A stretch of DNA of 15,833 nucleotides from Bacteroidota bacterium (GTDB lineage: Bacteria; Bacteroidota; Bacteroidia; Flavobacteriales; Flavobacteriaceae), in assembly GCA_023457535.1 (NCBI GenBank), contig JAEWLN010000029.1, forward strand, positions 1 to 15,833, given 5' to 3'. The translations under genes and the position numbers were made by a program. Below are positions 5,756-12,998 of the stretch, piece after piece (positions within the stretch are counted from its first letter, which is position 1; each line of letters begins with the position of its first letter). The notes beneath the pieces are model-generated. The model was not told the origin of the DNA. It did no database searches and worked only from the letters and a program-made list of their open reading frames with translations.

Positions 5756-5789
5756 TTTCAAATTTTCAAATTTTCAAATTTTCAAATTC
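5756..5789. repeat. Short tandem octamer repeat in the accB-accC spacer
   Basis: The unit TTTTCAAA is repeated three times in perfect register (5763-5786), preceded by a 7-base copy TTTCAAA (5756-5762) and followed by a partial TTC. It fills the end of the 86-bp spacer, stopping 7 bases before the accC ATG. It holds no hairpin; T-rich and A-rich patches alternate. Confidence 0.85.
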
Positions 5790-5796
5790 AATAAAG

Positions 5797-7143
5797 ATGT
5801 TTAAAAAAATACTAATCGCAAACAGAGGCGAAATCGCGTTGCGCGTCATCCGCACGTGCCGTGAAATGGGTATCAAGACCGTAGCGGTATACTCCACTGC
5901 CGATGCGGAAAGCCTTCACGTAAAGTTTGCCGACGAAGCCGTATGTATCGGACCGCCGCCAAGCAACCTGTCCTATCTTAAAATGTCCAATATCATCGCT
6001 GCGGCAGAGATCACCAACGCCGACGCGATCCATCCCGGCTACGGCTTCTTGTCTGAAAATGCCAAGTTTTCAAAGATATGCCAGGAGCACGGCATCAAAT
6101 TTATTGGCGCGTCGCCGGAAATGATCGACCGTATGGGCGACAAAGCTTCGGCCAAAGCGACGATGAAAGCAGCCGGCGTTCCATGTGTTCCGGGCTCGGA
6201 CGGATTGCTCGAATCGTTCGAACAGACCAAGAAACTGGCCAAGGAAATGGGCTATCCTGTCATGCTCAAGGCTACTGCCGGAGGCGGAGGAAAAGGCATG
6301 CGCGCGGTTTGGAAAGAAGACGAGCTGCAAAAAGCCTGGGAGGGGGCGCGTCAGGAGTCCGCCGCTGCGTTCGGGAATGACGGCATGTATATGGAAAAAC
6401 TGATCGAGGAGCCGCGCCACATCGAAATTCAGGTGGTCGGTGATTCGTACGGGAAGGCCTGTCATTTGTCTGAACGCGACTGTTCGGTTCAAAGACGCCA
6501 CCAAAAACTGACCGAGGAAACACCGTCTCCGTTCATGACCGACGAACTGCGCAACAAAATGGGCGAGGCTGCCGTGAAAGCTGCCGAATACATCAAATAC
6601 GAAGGGGCCGGAACCGTTGAATTCCTCGTCGACAAGCACCGCAACTTCTATTTCATGGAAATGAACACGCGCATCCAGGTCGAGCACCCGATCACCGAGC
6701 AGGTTATCGATTACGATCTGATCCGCGAGCAGATACTCGTCGCCGCCGGCATCCCGATTTCCGGCAAGAACTATTTCCCTAACCTGCACTCGATCGAATG
6801 CCGTATCAATGCAGAGGATCCGTACAACGATTTCCGTCCGTCGCCAGGCAAAATTACGACCCTTCATGCACCGGGCGGGCACGGCATCCGTCTTGACACG
6901 CACGTGTACGCCGGGTATACGATTCCGCCTAATTACGATTCAATGATCGCCAAACTCATCACCACGGCGCAAACCCGCGAGGAAGCCATCAGCAAAATGA
7001 AGCGCGCGCTCGACGAATTCGTGATCGAAGGCATCAAGACCACCATTCCTTTCCACCGCCAATTGATGGACGAACCGGATTATGTGGCCGGCAATTACAC
7101 CACCAAATTTATGGAAAGTTTCAAAATGAACGAAGTGGAATAA
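5797..7143 (+). CDS. accC: Biotin carboxylase subunit of acetyl-CoA carboxylase
   Basis: AccC uses ATP and bicarbonate to carboxylate the biotin on AccB, the first half-reaction of malonyl-CoA formation. The 448-residue protein has the full ATP-grasp architecture: N-terminal domain from MFKKILIANRGEIALR, glycine-rich loop AGGGGKGMR (161-169), RHIEIQVVGD (207-216), ERDCSVQRRHQKL (226-238) and MEMNTRIQVEHPITEQ (287-302). Residues matching the E. coli catalytic set are Lys116, Lys158, Glu275, Glu288, Asn290 and Arg292. The length matches the family (about 450), so it is not fused to a carrier domain. It is the last gene of fabH-accB-accC and is followed by a strong terminator. A homologous propionyl-CoA carboxylase subunit is conceivable, but the accB neighbour makes AccC the better call. 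Confidence 0.96.
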   Translation: MFKKILIANRGEIALRVIRTCREMGIKTVAVYSTADAESLHVKFADEAVCIGPPPSNLSYLKMSNIIAAAEITNADAIHPGYGFLSENAKFSKICQEHGIKFIGASPEMIDRMGDKASAKATMKAAGVPCVPGSDGLLESFEQTKKLAKEMGYPVMLKATAGGGGKGMRAVWKEDELQKAWEGARQESAAAFGNDGMYMEKLIEEPRHIEIQVVGDSYGKACHLSERDCSVQRRHQKLTEETPSPFMTDELRNKMGEAAVKAAEYIKYEGAGTVEFLVDKHRNFYFMEMNTRIQVEHPITEQVIDYDLIREQILVAAGIPISGKNYFPNLHSIECRINAEDPYNDFRPSPGKITTLHAPGGHGIRLDTHVYAGYTIPPNYDSMIAKLITTAQTREEAISKMKRALDEFVIEGIKTTIPFHRQLMDEPDYVAGNYTTKFMESFKMNEVE

Positions 7144-7160
7144 AATTTCCTAAGTTATTG

Positions 7161-7189
7161 AAAGCCTCACTTTTAGTGGGGTTTTTTTT
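7161..7189 (+). terminator. Terminator after accC
   Basis: AAAGCCTCAC (7161-7170) pairs with the arm from 7176 through two G-U pairs to give about 10 bp, with the 5-base loop TTTTA, then eight T residues. It lies 17 bases after the accC stop. Confidence 0.9.
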
Positions 7190-7249
7190 ATTGTGGGCGT
7201 GCCGGCGAACCAGCCTTTGCGTGCCCTGCAAATTCGCGGCGCCGTCAGG

Positions 7250-7370
7250 TTTTCCGCTGTATCTTTTACGGCCTTCGGACACGTCTGAAGCCATGGCGGA
7301 AAAGTTCAGAAAACGCTTTTCCCACGTCACATAACCGGCCGCAAAAGGATGCCGCTTCAACCCTTCACGC
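7250..7370. repeat. Structured intergenic module, candidate interspersed repeat
   Basis: The module is bounded by TTTTCCGCTGTATCTTTT (7250-7267) and by a conserved-looking end from 7343 (AAAAGGATGCCGCTTCAACC) to 7370. The inner edges ATCTTTTACGGCC (7261-7273) and GGCCGCAAAAGGAT (7337-7350) are nearly reverse complements. An additional hairpin (7270-7292, 10 bp with one bulge) lies inside. The arrangement resembles an unannotated palindromic intergenic repeat I associate with other flavobacterial genomes, but copy number cannot be tested here. The minus-strand open frame across it is not a credible gene. With the neighbouring features it fills most of the 416-bp gene-free stretch 7144-7560. 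Confidence 0.5.
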
Positions 7371-7407
7371 AAAAAAAAGCCGCCCCGATTTAGGGCAGCC
7401 ATTTTTT
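7371..7407. terminator. Bidirectional terminator, probably for the S9 peptidase gene
   Basis: On the minus strand GGCTGCCC (7400-7393) pairs with GGGCGGCT (7385-7378), with two G-U pairs and a 7-base loop, followed by eight T residues (7378-7371). A six-T run at 7402-7407 could serve the other strand. It lies about 160 bases after the stop codon of the S9 peptidase gene, which is unusually far. Confidence 0.8.
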
Positions 7408-7416
7408 AACAAAATG

Positions 7417-7533
7417 TACAGTTTTTCTGTAGCGAAGTGTCAGATTTATTTCGTTGGGATATACTTCCAATTCCCCCTTCCCATGTCAGCAAGTTAGCAT
7501 TTTAACCGTTTGGTTCCTTACAGAAAAACTGTA
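7417..7533. mobile_element. 117-bp segment with perfect 15-bp terminal inverted repeats (MITE-like)
   Basis: TACAGTTTTTCTGTA (7417-7431) and TACAGAAAAACTGTA (7519-7533) are exact reverse complements. Each is itself a small hairpin (TACAG/CTGTA with a 5-base T or A loop). The flanks do not pair. If the outermost TA is read as a duplicated target, the core would have 13-bp ends, as in small non-autonomous elements of the IS630/Tc1 type. No coding capacity. It lies between the S9 peptidase stop (7561) and the likely terminator of that gene (7371-7407), consistent with insertion into the 3' untranslated region. An alternative is a regulatory RNA fold. Confidence 0.5.
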
Positions 7534-7560
7534 AATAGCACCTCGCTCATTAAAAATTTG

Positions 7561-9462
7561 CTACAGCGTTTCCCGGAGCCATTTAAAGAACTCGCGTTGC
7601 CACACGATCGCGTTTTGCGGTTTAAGCACCCAATGGTTCTCCTCGGGAAAATACAGCAATCTGCTCTTGATGCCGCGTACCTGTGCGGCCTGGAACGCTT
7701 CCTGCGCCTGGCCGATCGGAACCCGGAAATCCTTGCCGCCCTGAATGATCAGAATCGGCGTGTTCCATTTGTCAACGTTATTGATCGGGTTGAATTCGTT
7801 GTAGGCCTTTTGCGCATCCGCATTGTCTTTTTCCCAATACGGGCCGCCGTGGTCCCAATTGTTGAAAAATAGTTCCTCAGTAGTGCCATACATGCTTTTC
7901 ATGTTGAACACGCCGTCGTGCGAAATAAAACTCTTAAAGCGGTTGTTGTGAATGCCGGCCAGATAAAATACAGAATATCCGCCAAAACTCGGCCCTACGC
8001 ATCCCAAACGATTCTTGTCCACATAAGATTCTTTTGCCACATCGTCAATCGCCGACAGGTAGTCGCGCATCACCTGTCCGCCCCAATCCTTGCTGATTGA
8101 TTCGTTCCACTCCACGCCATGGCCGGGCATGCCGCGACGGTTTGGCGCTACGACAATATAGCCCTGGGCGGCCATCAGCTGAAAGTTCCACCTGAACGAA
8201 TACATCTGCGTCAGCGGCGATTGCGGCCCGCCCTGGCAATACAGCAGCGTCGGGTATTTTTTTGTGGCGTCGAAATTGGGCGGCAGAACCACCCAAACGA
8301 GCATTTTTTTGCCATCGGTGGTGGTGACGTAGCGGCGCTCGGTTTTGCTCAGTGAAAGCGTTTTGTATATCGGTTCATTGACATTAGTCAGCTGTTTCCA
8401 GCTGTTTTTCCTGAGGTCGTAGCTAAATAAATCCGGCGCGTGGTTCATGTCATTGCGCGCAACAATGATCGCATTGCCGCTGAATCCAACCAGGTCGACA
8501 ACGTCAAATTCGCCCTTGGTTACCTGACGCACCGTGATGGCAATGCGCGTCAGTCCCGGAAAATTTACTTCGAACAATTGTTTGGTCCCGTCGACGGCGG
8601 CGATAAAATATATTTTTTTGCCATCGGGAGCCCATTTGAAGCGGTCTACGGTGCCGTCCCAACCGCCGGTCAGGTTGATGTCGAGGCCTTTGTGGCTTAC
8701 GATAATGTCATTTTTATCGGCTTCATAACCTTCGCGTTTCATTTGCAGCCAACTCAAATCACCCGAGGGAGAAAATTGCGGCGCCACGTCATAGCCCGTG
8801 TTTTTCTCGGTTCGGTTGATGGTTTTGCCCGTTTGTACGTCGTATTGGAAAATGTCTGTGTTGGTGCTCATCGCGTAGGCCGTTCCCGTTTTTTTCTTGG
8901 TCACGTACAACAAGCTTTTGCCATCCGGAGACCAAACATAGTCGTTCTCATCGCCAAATGGTTTTGTCGGCGCGTTGTACAATTCGCCTTTCAAAATGTC
9001 AGTCCCTTTGGATCCGGGCTTGTTTTCGCGGATGAACACATGGTTGAATTTGCCTTCATACCAGGTGTCCCAATGGCGGTAATCAAGGCCATTGTAGATT
9101 TGGGCGTCGGCTTTTTTAAGGTCGGGATGAACGTCTTTTCCGAGTATGTTTTCGAGTTGCACTTCTTCATGGTAGGCAATGTAATTACCGTCGGGTGAAA
9201 GACTTCGGTCTTGTAGCAACGCTTTGTAGTCGGTCACCTCGGCAGGACTGCCACCGTTGACCGGCACGGTGAAATATTTGGTACTGGATTTATTTTCATC
9301 GACCGAGGGCGTCGCCACTTTATACACTACGTTTTTTCCATCTTTTGAAATGCCAAGACCCGTCACACGGCCCAATTTCCAAAGTAATTCCGGCGTCATC
9401 ACCGATTGCGCGGCAGCAGATAGACTCATCATCGAAAGGGTTAAAAGGACAATTTTTTTCAT
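7561..9462 (-). CDS. Secreted S9 family peptidase (prolyl oligopeptidase / dipeptidyl aminopeptidase type)
   Basis: This 633-residue serine peptidase probably releases dipeptides or cleaves oligopeptides, frequently at proline, outside the cytoplasm. The start is set at 9462, because MKKIVLLTLSMMSLSAAAQ is a clear signal peptide; the open frame runs 13 codons further upstream without support. Residues about 35-370 form the beta-propeller, with repeated LSPDG, WSPDG, FSPSG and WAPDG blade motifs. Residues about 385-633 are the alpha/beta hydrolase domain. The catalytic triad by position is Ser492 in GPSFGGYS, Asp578 in GGKDFRVP and His610 in PEENHW. There is no T9SS tail, so it is likely periplasmic or envelope-bound. 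The upstream gene is also a secreted protease, but a strong terminator separates them. Confidence 0.93.
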   Translation of the reverse strand: MKKIVLLTLSMMSLSAAAQSVMTPELLWKLGRVTGLGISKDGKNVVYKVATPSVDENKSSTKYFTVPVNGGSPAEVTDYKALLQDRSLSPDGNYIAYHEEVQLENILGKDVHPDLKKADAQIYNGLDYRHWDTWYEGKFNHVFIRENKPGSKGTDILKGELYNAPTKPFGDENDYVWSPDGKSLLYVTKKKTGTAYAMSTNTDIFQYDVQTGKTINRTEKNTGYDVAPQFSPSGDLSWLQMKREGYEADKNDIIVSHKGLDINLTGGWDGTVDRFKWAPDGKKIYFIAAVDGTKQLFEVNFPGLTRIAITVRQVTKGEFDVVDLVGFSGNAIIVARNDMNHAPDLFSYDLRKNSWKQLTNVNEPIYKTLSLSKTERRYVTTTDGKKMLVWVVLPPNFDATKKYPTLLYCQGGPQSPLTQMYSFRWNFQLMAAQGYIVVAPNRRGMPGHGVEWNESISKDWGGQVMRDYLSAIDDVAKESYVDKNRLGCVGPSFGGYSVFYLAGIHNNRFKSFISHDGVFNMKSMYGTTEELFFNNWDHGGPYWEKDNADAQKAYNEFNPINNVDKWNTPILIIQGGKDFRVPIGQAQEAFQAAQVRGIKSRLLYFPEENHWVLKPQNAIVWQREFFKWLRETL

Positions 9463-9504
9463 TTGTTTGATTTTTTTCGCGCTTAAAAGTACGCATTCCA
9501 ACGC

Positions 9505-9531
9505 AAAAAAGCTACCTCCGGAGAGATAGCC
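9505..9531 (-). terminator. Terminator after the reprolysin-like protease gene
   Basis: On the minus strand a 9-bp stem, GGCTATCTC (9531-9523) with GAGGTAGCT (9518-9510), encloses the tetraloop TCCG and is followed by six T residues. The flanking TTTGCGTT/AACGCAAA segments (9532-9539 and 9499-9506) can extend the hairpin. It starts about 23 bases after the stop codon at 9555. Confidence 0.9.
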
Positions 9532-9554
9532 TTTGCGTTAAAATAGAGATAAAT

Positions 9555-9767
9555 TTATTGCCTGATAAAGCGCTTGGCCACGCGTTCTCCACCCGATTCG
9601 ATCTCGAGCAGATACGTACCTGCATGAATTCCAGATACCGGAATGACGCCGTTTTCGACCGTTCCGCGCGCCATTTCCTGGCCCAGCAAACTTACGATTC
9701 TGTAGTTGCCGCGAACCACACCGGAAACGTAAAGTTCGTCACCGCTTACCGGATTCGGGTAGACAGA
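9555..9767 (-). other. T9SS type A C-terminal sorting domain
   Basis: The last 71 residues (1000-1070) of the metalloprotease start RSVYPNPVSG, continue IVSLLGQEMARGTV and end GTYLLEIESGGERVAKRFIRQ in three short stretches. This is the pattern of the Bacteroidota type IX secretion tail, normally removed when the protein crosses the outer membrane. The core secretion genes are not in this window. Confidence 0.92.
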
Positions 9768-12767
9768 GCGTTGAAGTGCGGCTGTTTCCTGCGTTTCTTC
9801 AGCGTCGCGTGCAGCCGAAACAATATTGATGGTGTAATCTTCGACCTGTCCGTAAGTAAATGAGCCACATGCGGTCGGGACGGCGTTGTAGCGCATACAA
9901 ACGCGCATACGTGTGGCGCCCAGGGCTGCCGTGGTCGGAATCGTAATCGTGCCCGATACCGGAGTAGCCGTCGTAGCCGAGCGCGTCCATGCTGTTTCGC
10001 CAGCATCGCTAAAATCACCATCGCGGTTGTAGTCGATAAATACGGCGTAGCCCTCGCTGTATACTGAATTGAGCCACGTTGGCGTAATGGTCACCGTATT
10101 GGCCGATCCGCGCGTGACGTTGGTAGACAATGCCGTAAAGTTTTCATAACCAGCCGATCCGGTCGACGCGTTGTTGATCGTGCCAAATACCACGCGTCCG
10201 ATGCGTTCGTCGTTGGTATTGGTCGCTACAGATGTGCAGTAATTCAATGTCGTGGAAAGCGTGGTGACGTTCACAGTATTGCTTTGTGCCGATGCATTGC
10301 CCGCTGCGTCTTTTGCGACGACATAAAAAGTGTAGGCAGTTGCTGCGGTAAGTCCGGTAACCGCGTACGAAGGAGACGTAGTGCTGGCTTTGAACGTGCC
10401 ATTCTGATACACATCGTATCCGGTGACCGCCACATTGTCTGTCGATGCGGTCCAGGATAAATTAGTGGTTGTGGTCGTCGTGCCCGACGCCGCAAGGTTG
10501 GTCGGGGCTGATGGCGCAGTAGTATCAGGCGCCGGAGCCAGCGTCGTTACATTAACCGTATTGCTGTTGCCCGAGGCATTGCCTGCCGCATCCCTGGCAC
10601 GCACGTAAAATGAATAGGCCGTCGAAGCCGTAAGTCCTGTAACGGCATAAGAGGTCGCTGCGGTACTGGCTTTGAATGTACCATTTTGGTAAACGTCATA
10701 GCCGGTAACGCCCACATTGTCGGTCGATGCGGTCCACGCTAAGTTGGTCGTGGTTTGCGTCGTACCCGATGCGGCAAGGTTTGTCGGAGCCGATGGCGCA
10801 ACGGCATCGGACGAACCGGCCGTAATGGTAAAATTGGTGTTCGACACATCAAAGAAAATATGGTTCGTACCTTTGATCATGATGCGGTTCTGGCTGCCCG
10901 CCACATTTGGGATCGTCACGGCCTGCGTACCGTCATTGGGCGTGGCGGCGAGCAACATGTTCCACGAATTTCCACCGTCATGCGAGATCAGAATGTCGAC
11001 ATTGGCGCAATTCACACCATTTGCAGTTGTTCCGGCCACAGCCCATGTAATGGTTTGCGAACTGCCGCCCGCGTACGAAACCGTGGTATTGGGCGAATTG
11101 ACCGTAAACGGGCCTGCTGTGGCGTTAACGGTAATTACCGTATCATCGCTGTTGTTTCCGCCGCCGCCTGCGCGGTTGTCGCGAACGGTAAACCTGAAAT
11201 TAAAGGTTCTGGCAACGGATGACAACGCTTCATGCGTCACCTCGGTTCCGGCGGTTGTGGTTGCGCCGGCCAGTACCGATTGCATTCGTGGAAAATAGCG
11301 TGTAGGCGTTGTGGTGGAATTATAAGAGCGAAAGTTAGGTCCTGATGTTTTGGTCGCATTCGGAACCGTCGTGGTTGAAGTCCCCGAATTCATTTGTTCC
11401 CAGTTGTAGGTCAGCGCGTCGCCGTTGGCATCGGTAGCGCTTCCGGTGAGCATGAACGGCGTGCTTTTTGGGATCGTAAAGTCTGCTCCGGCATTGGCTG
11501 TCGGGATGGAATTGCCCGTAGCGGTATTGGCCTGGCATGTTTTGGCTTTGACATTATTGGTCACCTGCTGGATGCTTACGGCATGGAAATAGGCGTCAGA
11601 GTGTGGCTGTACATCGCGCGAAGTGATACCGGCATAACCCATGATCGTCGATCCGGATCCCGGTTCCATTTGCACGCCCGTTCCTTCATTGCTGTGCGTA
11701 AAGGTGTGGTTGGCGCCAAATTGATGGCCCAGTTCGTGCGCCACATAATCAATGTCGAAATTGTCTCCTGACGGAATGCCGTCTGCAGGCGAAGTGTAGC
11801 CGCTGCCTTTCTGGTTGGCCACGCAAACACACCCGATACAACCTGCGTTTCCGCCACCGCCCGATGCACCAAACAAATGACCAACGTCATAATTGGCGTT
11901 CCCGATAACCGACGTGAGCGTGTTTTGCAACTCCGAATTCCAGGCGCCGCCCGCTCCCGTGGACGCATTAGAGTATGGATCTGTCGAGGCGCTGGTGTAA
12001 ATGACCGCATCGGTGTTGGCGATCAGTGTCATGCGTACGGCAAAATCTTTTTCAAATACGGCGTTCACACGTGTCATCGTGGTATTGATCGCCGCCAGCG
12101 CAAGGGCTTTGGTACCGCCAAAATACGCCGTGTATTCGCCTGTTACAGACATCGCAAGCCGGAATGTACGCAAAGTAGCGTCGTCAGCATTGGGACGGGC
12201 GGTGATGTCGCGCCCGTTTTGGTGTTGTACCGCATCGGCAACACGACACTCAAACGTGCCCATCGCAGCCGATTTGTCAGACTTTTTGTATGCGCTGTAC
12301 GTTTTTCTATCCGTCGTATACGGTTCAATGAATTCCGCCGATTGGTCGCCGCGGATCACCATCGTCTGGACCCCCAAAGGAGAAACGCTGAAGTGGATCG
12401 TCGAAGCGCGGTTGTCCACGCCCTGCCCGATGTACGACTTGATGTCCGGATAACGCGCAGCCAGTTCAGGATCCATGTTCGAGGATTCCTGTATGCGAAA
12501 ACGTTCCATTTGGCCGTCTGCATTGGGAAAAGATACCACGATACCAGATTGGGACGGCGCTGCAAATCGGCTCGGGGCGCCCGAAAGTTGTTGTTTGAGC
12601 GCCTCCACATCCAGTTCAAAAAGCCGCGGTTGAGTAAGATTTGTTTTGTTGGCCAGTACCACCGCGTCGGGTCTTTGCGCGGCAGATTTCCAGATGGATT
12701 TCCCGGTTTGGGCCAGGGAAACACCGGAGACTGCAAGCAATGCAATCGCAAGTAAATTGTTTTTCAT
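9555..12767 (-). CDS. Secreted reprolysin-like metzincin protease with FN3, GEVED and T9SS domains
   Basis: This 1070-residue zinc protease probably digests proteins outside the cell. The start at 12767 gives the signal peptide MKNNLLAIALLAVSGVSLAQ; ten further upstream codons are unsupported. Residues about 30-190 look like a propeptide. The catalytic domain (about 200-420) has HELGHQFGANH (344-354), with zinc ligands His344, His348 and His354 and catalytic Glu345, and a Met-turn at MGYAG (376-380). A Cys cluster lies at 310-315. A PKD-like or Ig-like region follows (about 420-650). Two fibronectin type III domains start at 657 and 751, and a GEVED domain lies at about 843-982 (FIDYNRDGDFSDAGE, YGQVEDYTI). 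The C-terminus (about 1001-1070; SVYPNPVSGDELYVSG, KRFIRQ) is a T9SS type A sorting domain, predicting export by type IX secretion and surface attachment or release. Confidence 0.95.
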   Translation of the reverse strand: MKNNLLAIALLAVSGVSLAQTGKSIWKSAAQRPDAVVLANKTNLTQPRLFELDVEALKQQLSGAPSRFAAPSQSGIVVSFPNADGQMERFRIQESSNMDPELAARYPDIKSYIGQGVDNRASTIHFSVSPLGVQTMVIRGDQSAEFIEPYTTDRKTYSAYKKSDKSAAMGTFECRVADAVQHQNGRDITARPNADDATLRTFRLAMSVTGEYTAYFGGTKALALAAINTTMTRVNAVFEKDFAVRMTLIANTDAVIYTSASTDPYSNASTGAGGAWNSELQNTLTSVIGNANYDVGHLFGASGGGGNAGCIGCVCVANQKGSGYTSPADGIPSGDNFDIDYVAHELGHQFGANHTFTHSNEGTGVQMEPGSGSTIMGYAGITSRDVQPHSDAYFHAVSIQQVTNNVKAKTCQANTATGNSIPTANAGADFTIPKSTPFMLTGSATDANGDALTYNWEQMNSGTSTTTVPNATKTSGPNFRSYNSTTTPTRYFPRMQSVLAGATTTAGTEVTHEALSSVARTFNFRFTVRDNRAGGGGNNSDDTVITVNATAGPFTVNSPNTTVSYAGGSSQTITWAVAGTTANGVNCANVDILISHDGGNSWNMLLAATPNDGTQAVTIPNVAGSQNRIMIKGTNHIFFDVSNTNFTITAGSSDAVAPSAPTNLAASGTTQTTTNLAWTASTDNVGVTGYDVYQNGTFKASTAATSYAVTGLTASTAYSFYVRARDAAGNASGNSNTVNVTTLAPAPDTTAPSAPTNLAASGTTTTTTNLSWTASTDNVAVTGYDVYQNGTFKASTTSPSYAVTGLTAATAYTFYVVAKDAAGNASAQSNTVNVTTLSTTLNYCTSVATNTNDERIGRVVFGTINNASTGSAGYENFTALSTNVTRGSANTVTITPTWLNSVYSEGYAVFIDYNRDGDFSDAGETAWTRSATTATPVSGTITIPTTAALGATRMRVCMRYNAVPTACGSFTYGQVEDYTINIVSAARDAEETQETAALQRSVYPNPVSGDELYVSGVVRGNYRIVSLLGQEMARGTVENGVIPVSGIHAGTYLLEIESGGERVAKRFIRQ
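10236..10799 (-). repeat. Tandem pair of near-identical FN3 domains inside the metalloprotease gene
   Basis: Two copies of a 94-residue unit starting APSAPTNLAASGTT begin at residues 657 and 751 (nucleotides 10799 and 10517). They share long stretches such as GYDVYQNGTFKAS and TAYxFYVxAxDAAGNAS. At the DNA level many third positions differ (for example, GTACCATTTTGGTAA against GTGCCATTCTGATAC), so the duplication is not recent or the protein sequence is under constraint. Confidence 0.9.
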
Positions 12768-12799
12768 AGTTCGGATTGAATTAGTTAGAAATAGCAACT

Positions 12800-12833
12800 C
12801 AAATATAGAGAGGTAATTTCAATAATAATTCAA
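12800..12833 (-). promoter_or_regulatory. Candidate promoter of the metalloprotease gene
   Basis: The minus strand has TATATTTG (12807-12800), an exact TAnnTTTG match, with a TTG 23 bases upstream (12833-12831), at the wide end of the accepted spacing. The ATG is 33 bases downstream. The remainder of the gap up to 12998 is AT-rich; I see no confident promoter for the plus-strand oxidoreductase gene. Confidence 0.5.
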
Positions 12834-12998
12834 CAATTAAAGAAATTAAATAACAAATCGACAAGTAACACGTTTGTGTGTTGGGATATCCTAAGTAGTT
12901 GTATTATTTTTCTGAAATTTTCGTAAACCGATCTTTGGCTGCGTCACAATATTTATCATTTCGATTGAAAAAGTTATTTTTATAAAAAAATCGGGCAA

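Noticed and set aside
6070..6903. 277-residue minus-strand open frame
   Set aside because: It is antisense to accC, which has all catalytic motifs; it is a shadow caused by codon bias in a GC-balanced gene.
7121..7402. 93-residue minus-strand open frame in the accC-peptidase gap
   Set aside because: It starts inside a terminator, runs through the structured module and ends inside accC; composition is not protein-like and no domain is recognisable.
8440..9198. 252-residue plus-strand open frame
   Set aside because: It is antisense to the S9 peptidase beta-propeller and shows no recognisable domain.
10423..11298. Plus-strand valine-rich open frames that might be surface proteins
   Set aside because: They are antisense translations of the Thr/Asn-rich FN3 and Ig-like parts of the metalloprotease gene.
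11877..12755. 292-residue plus-strand open frame
   Set aside because: It is antisense to the metalloprotease propeptide and catalytic domain, and is rich in Arg and His as expected for a shadow frame.
7561..12767. The two adjacent protease genes as one operon
   Set aside because: They share a strand, but a strong 9-bp tetraloop terminator with T-run lies between them, so they are probably separate units.
12838..12998. Promoter for the FAD oxidoreductase gene
   Set aside because: TATTTTTA and GATCTTTG resemble -7 elements, but neither has a properly spaced TTG or full consensus, so I did not list one.
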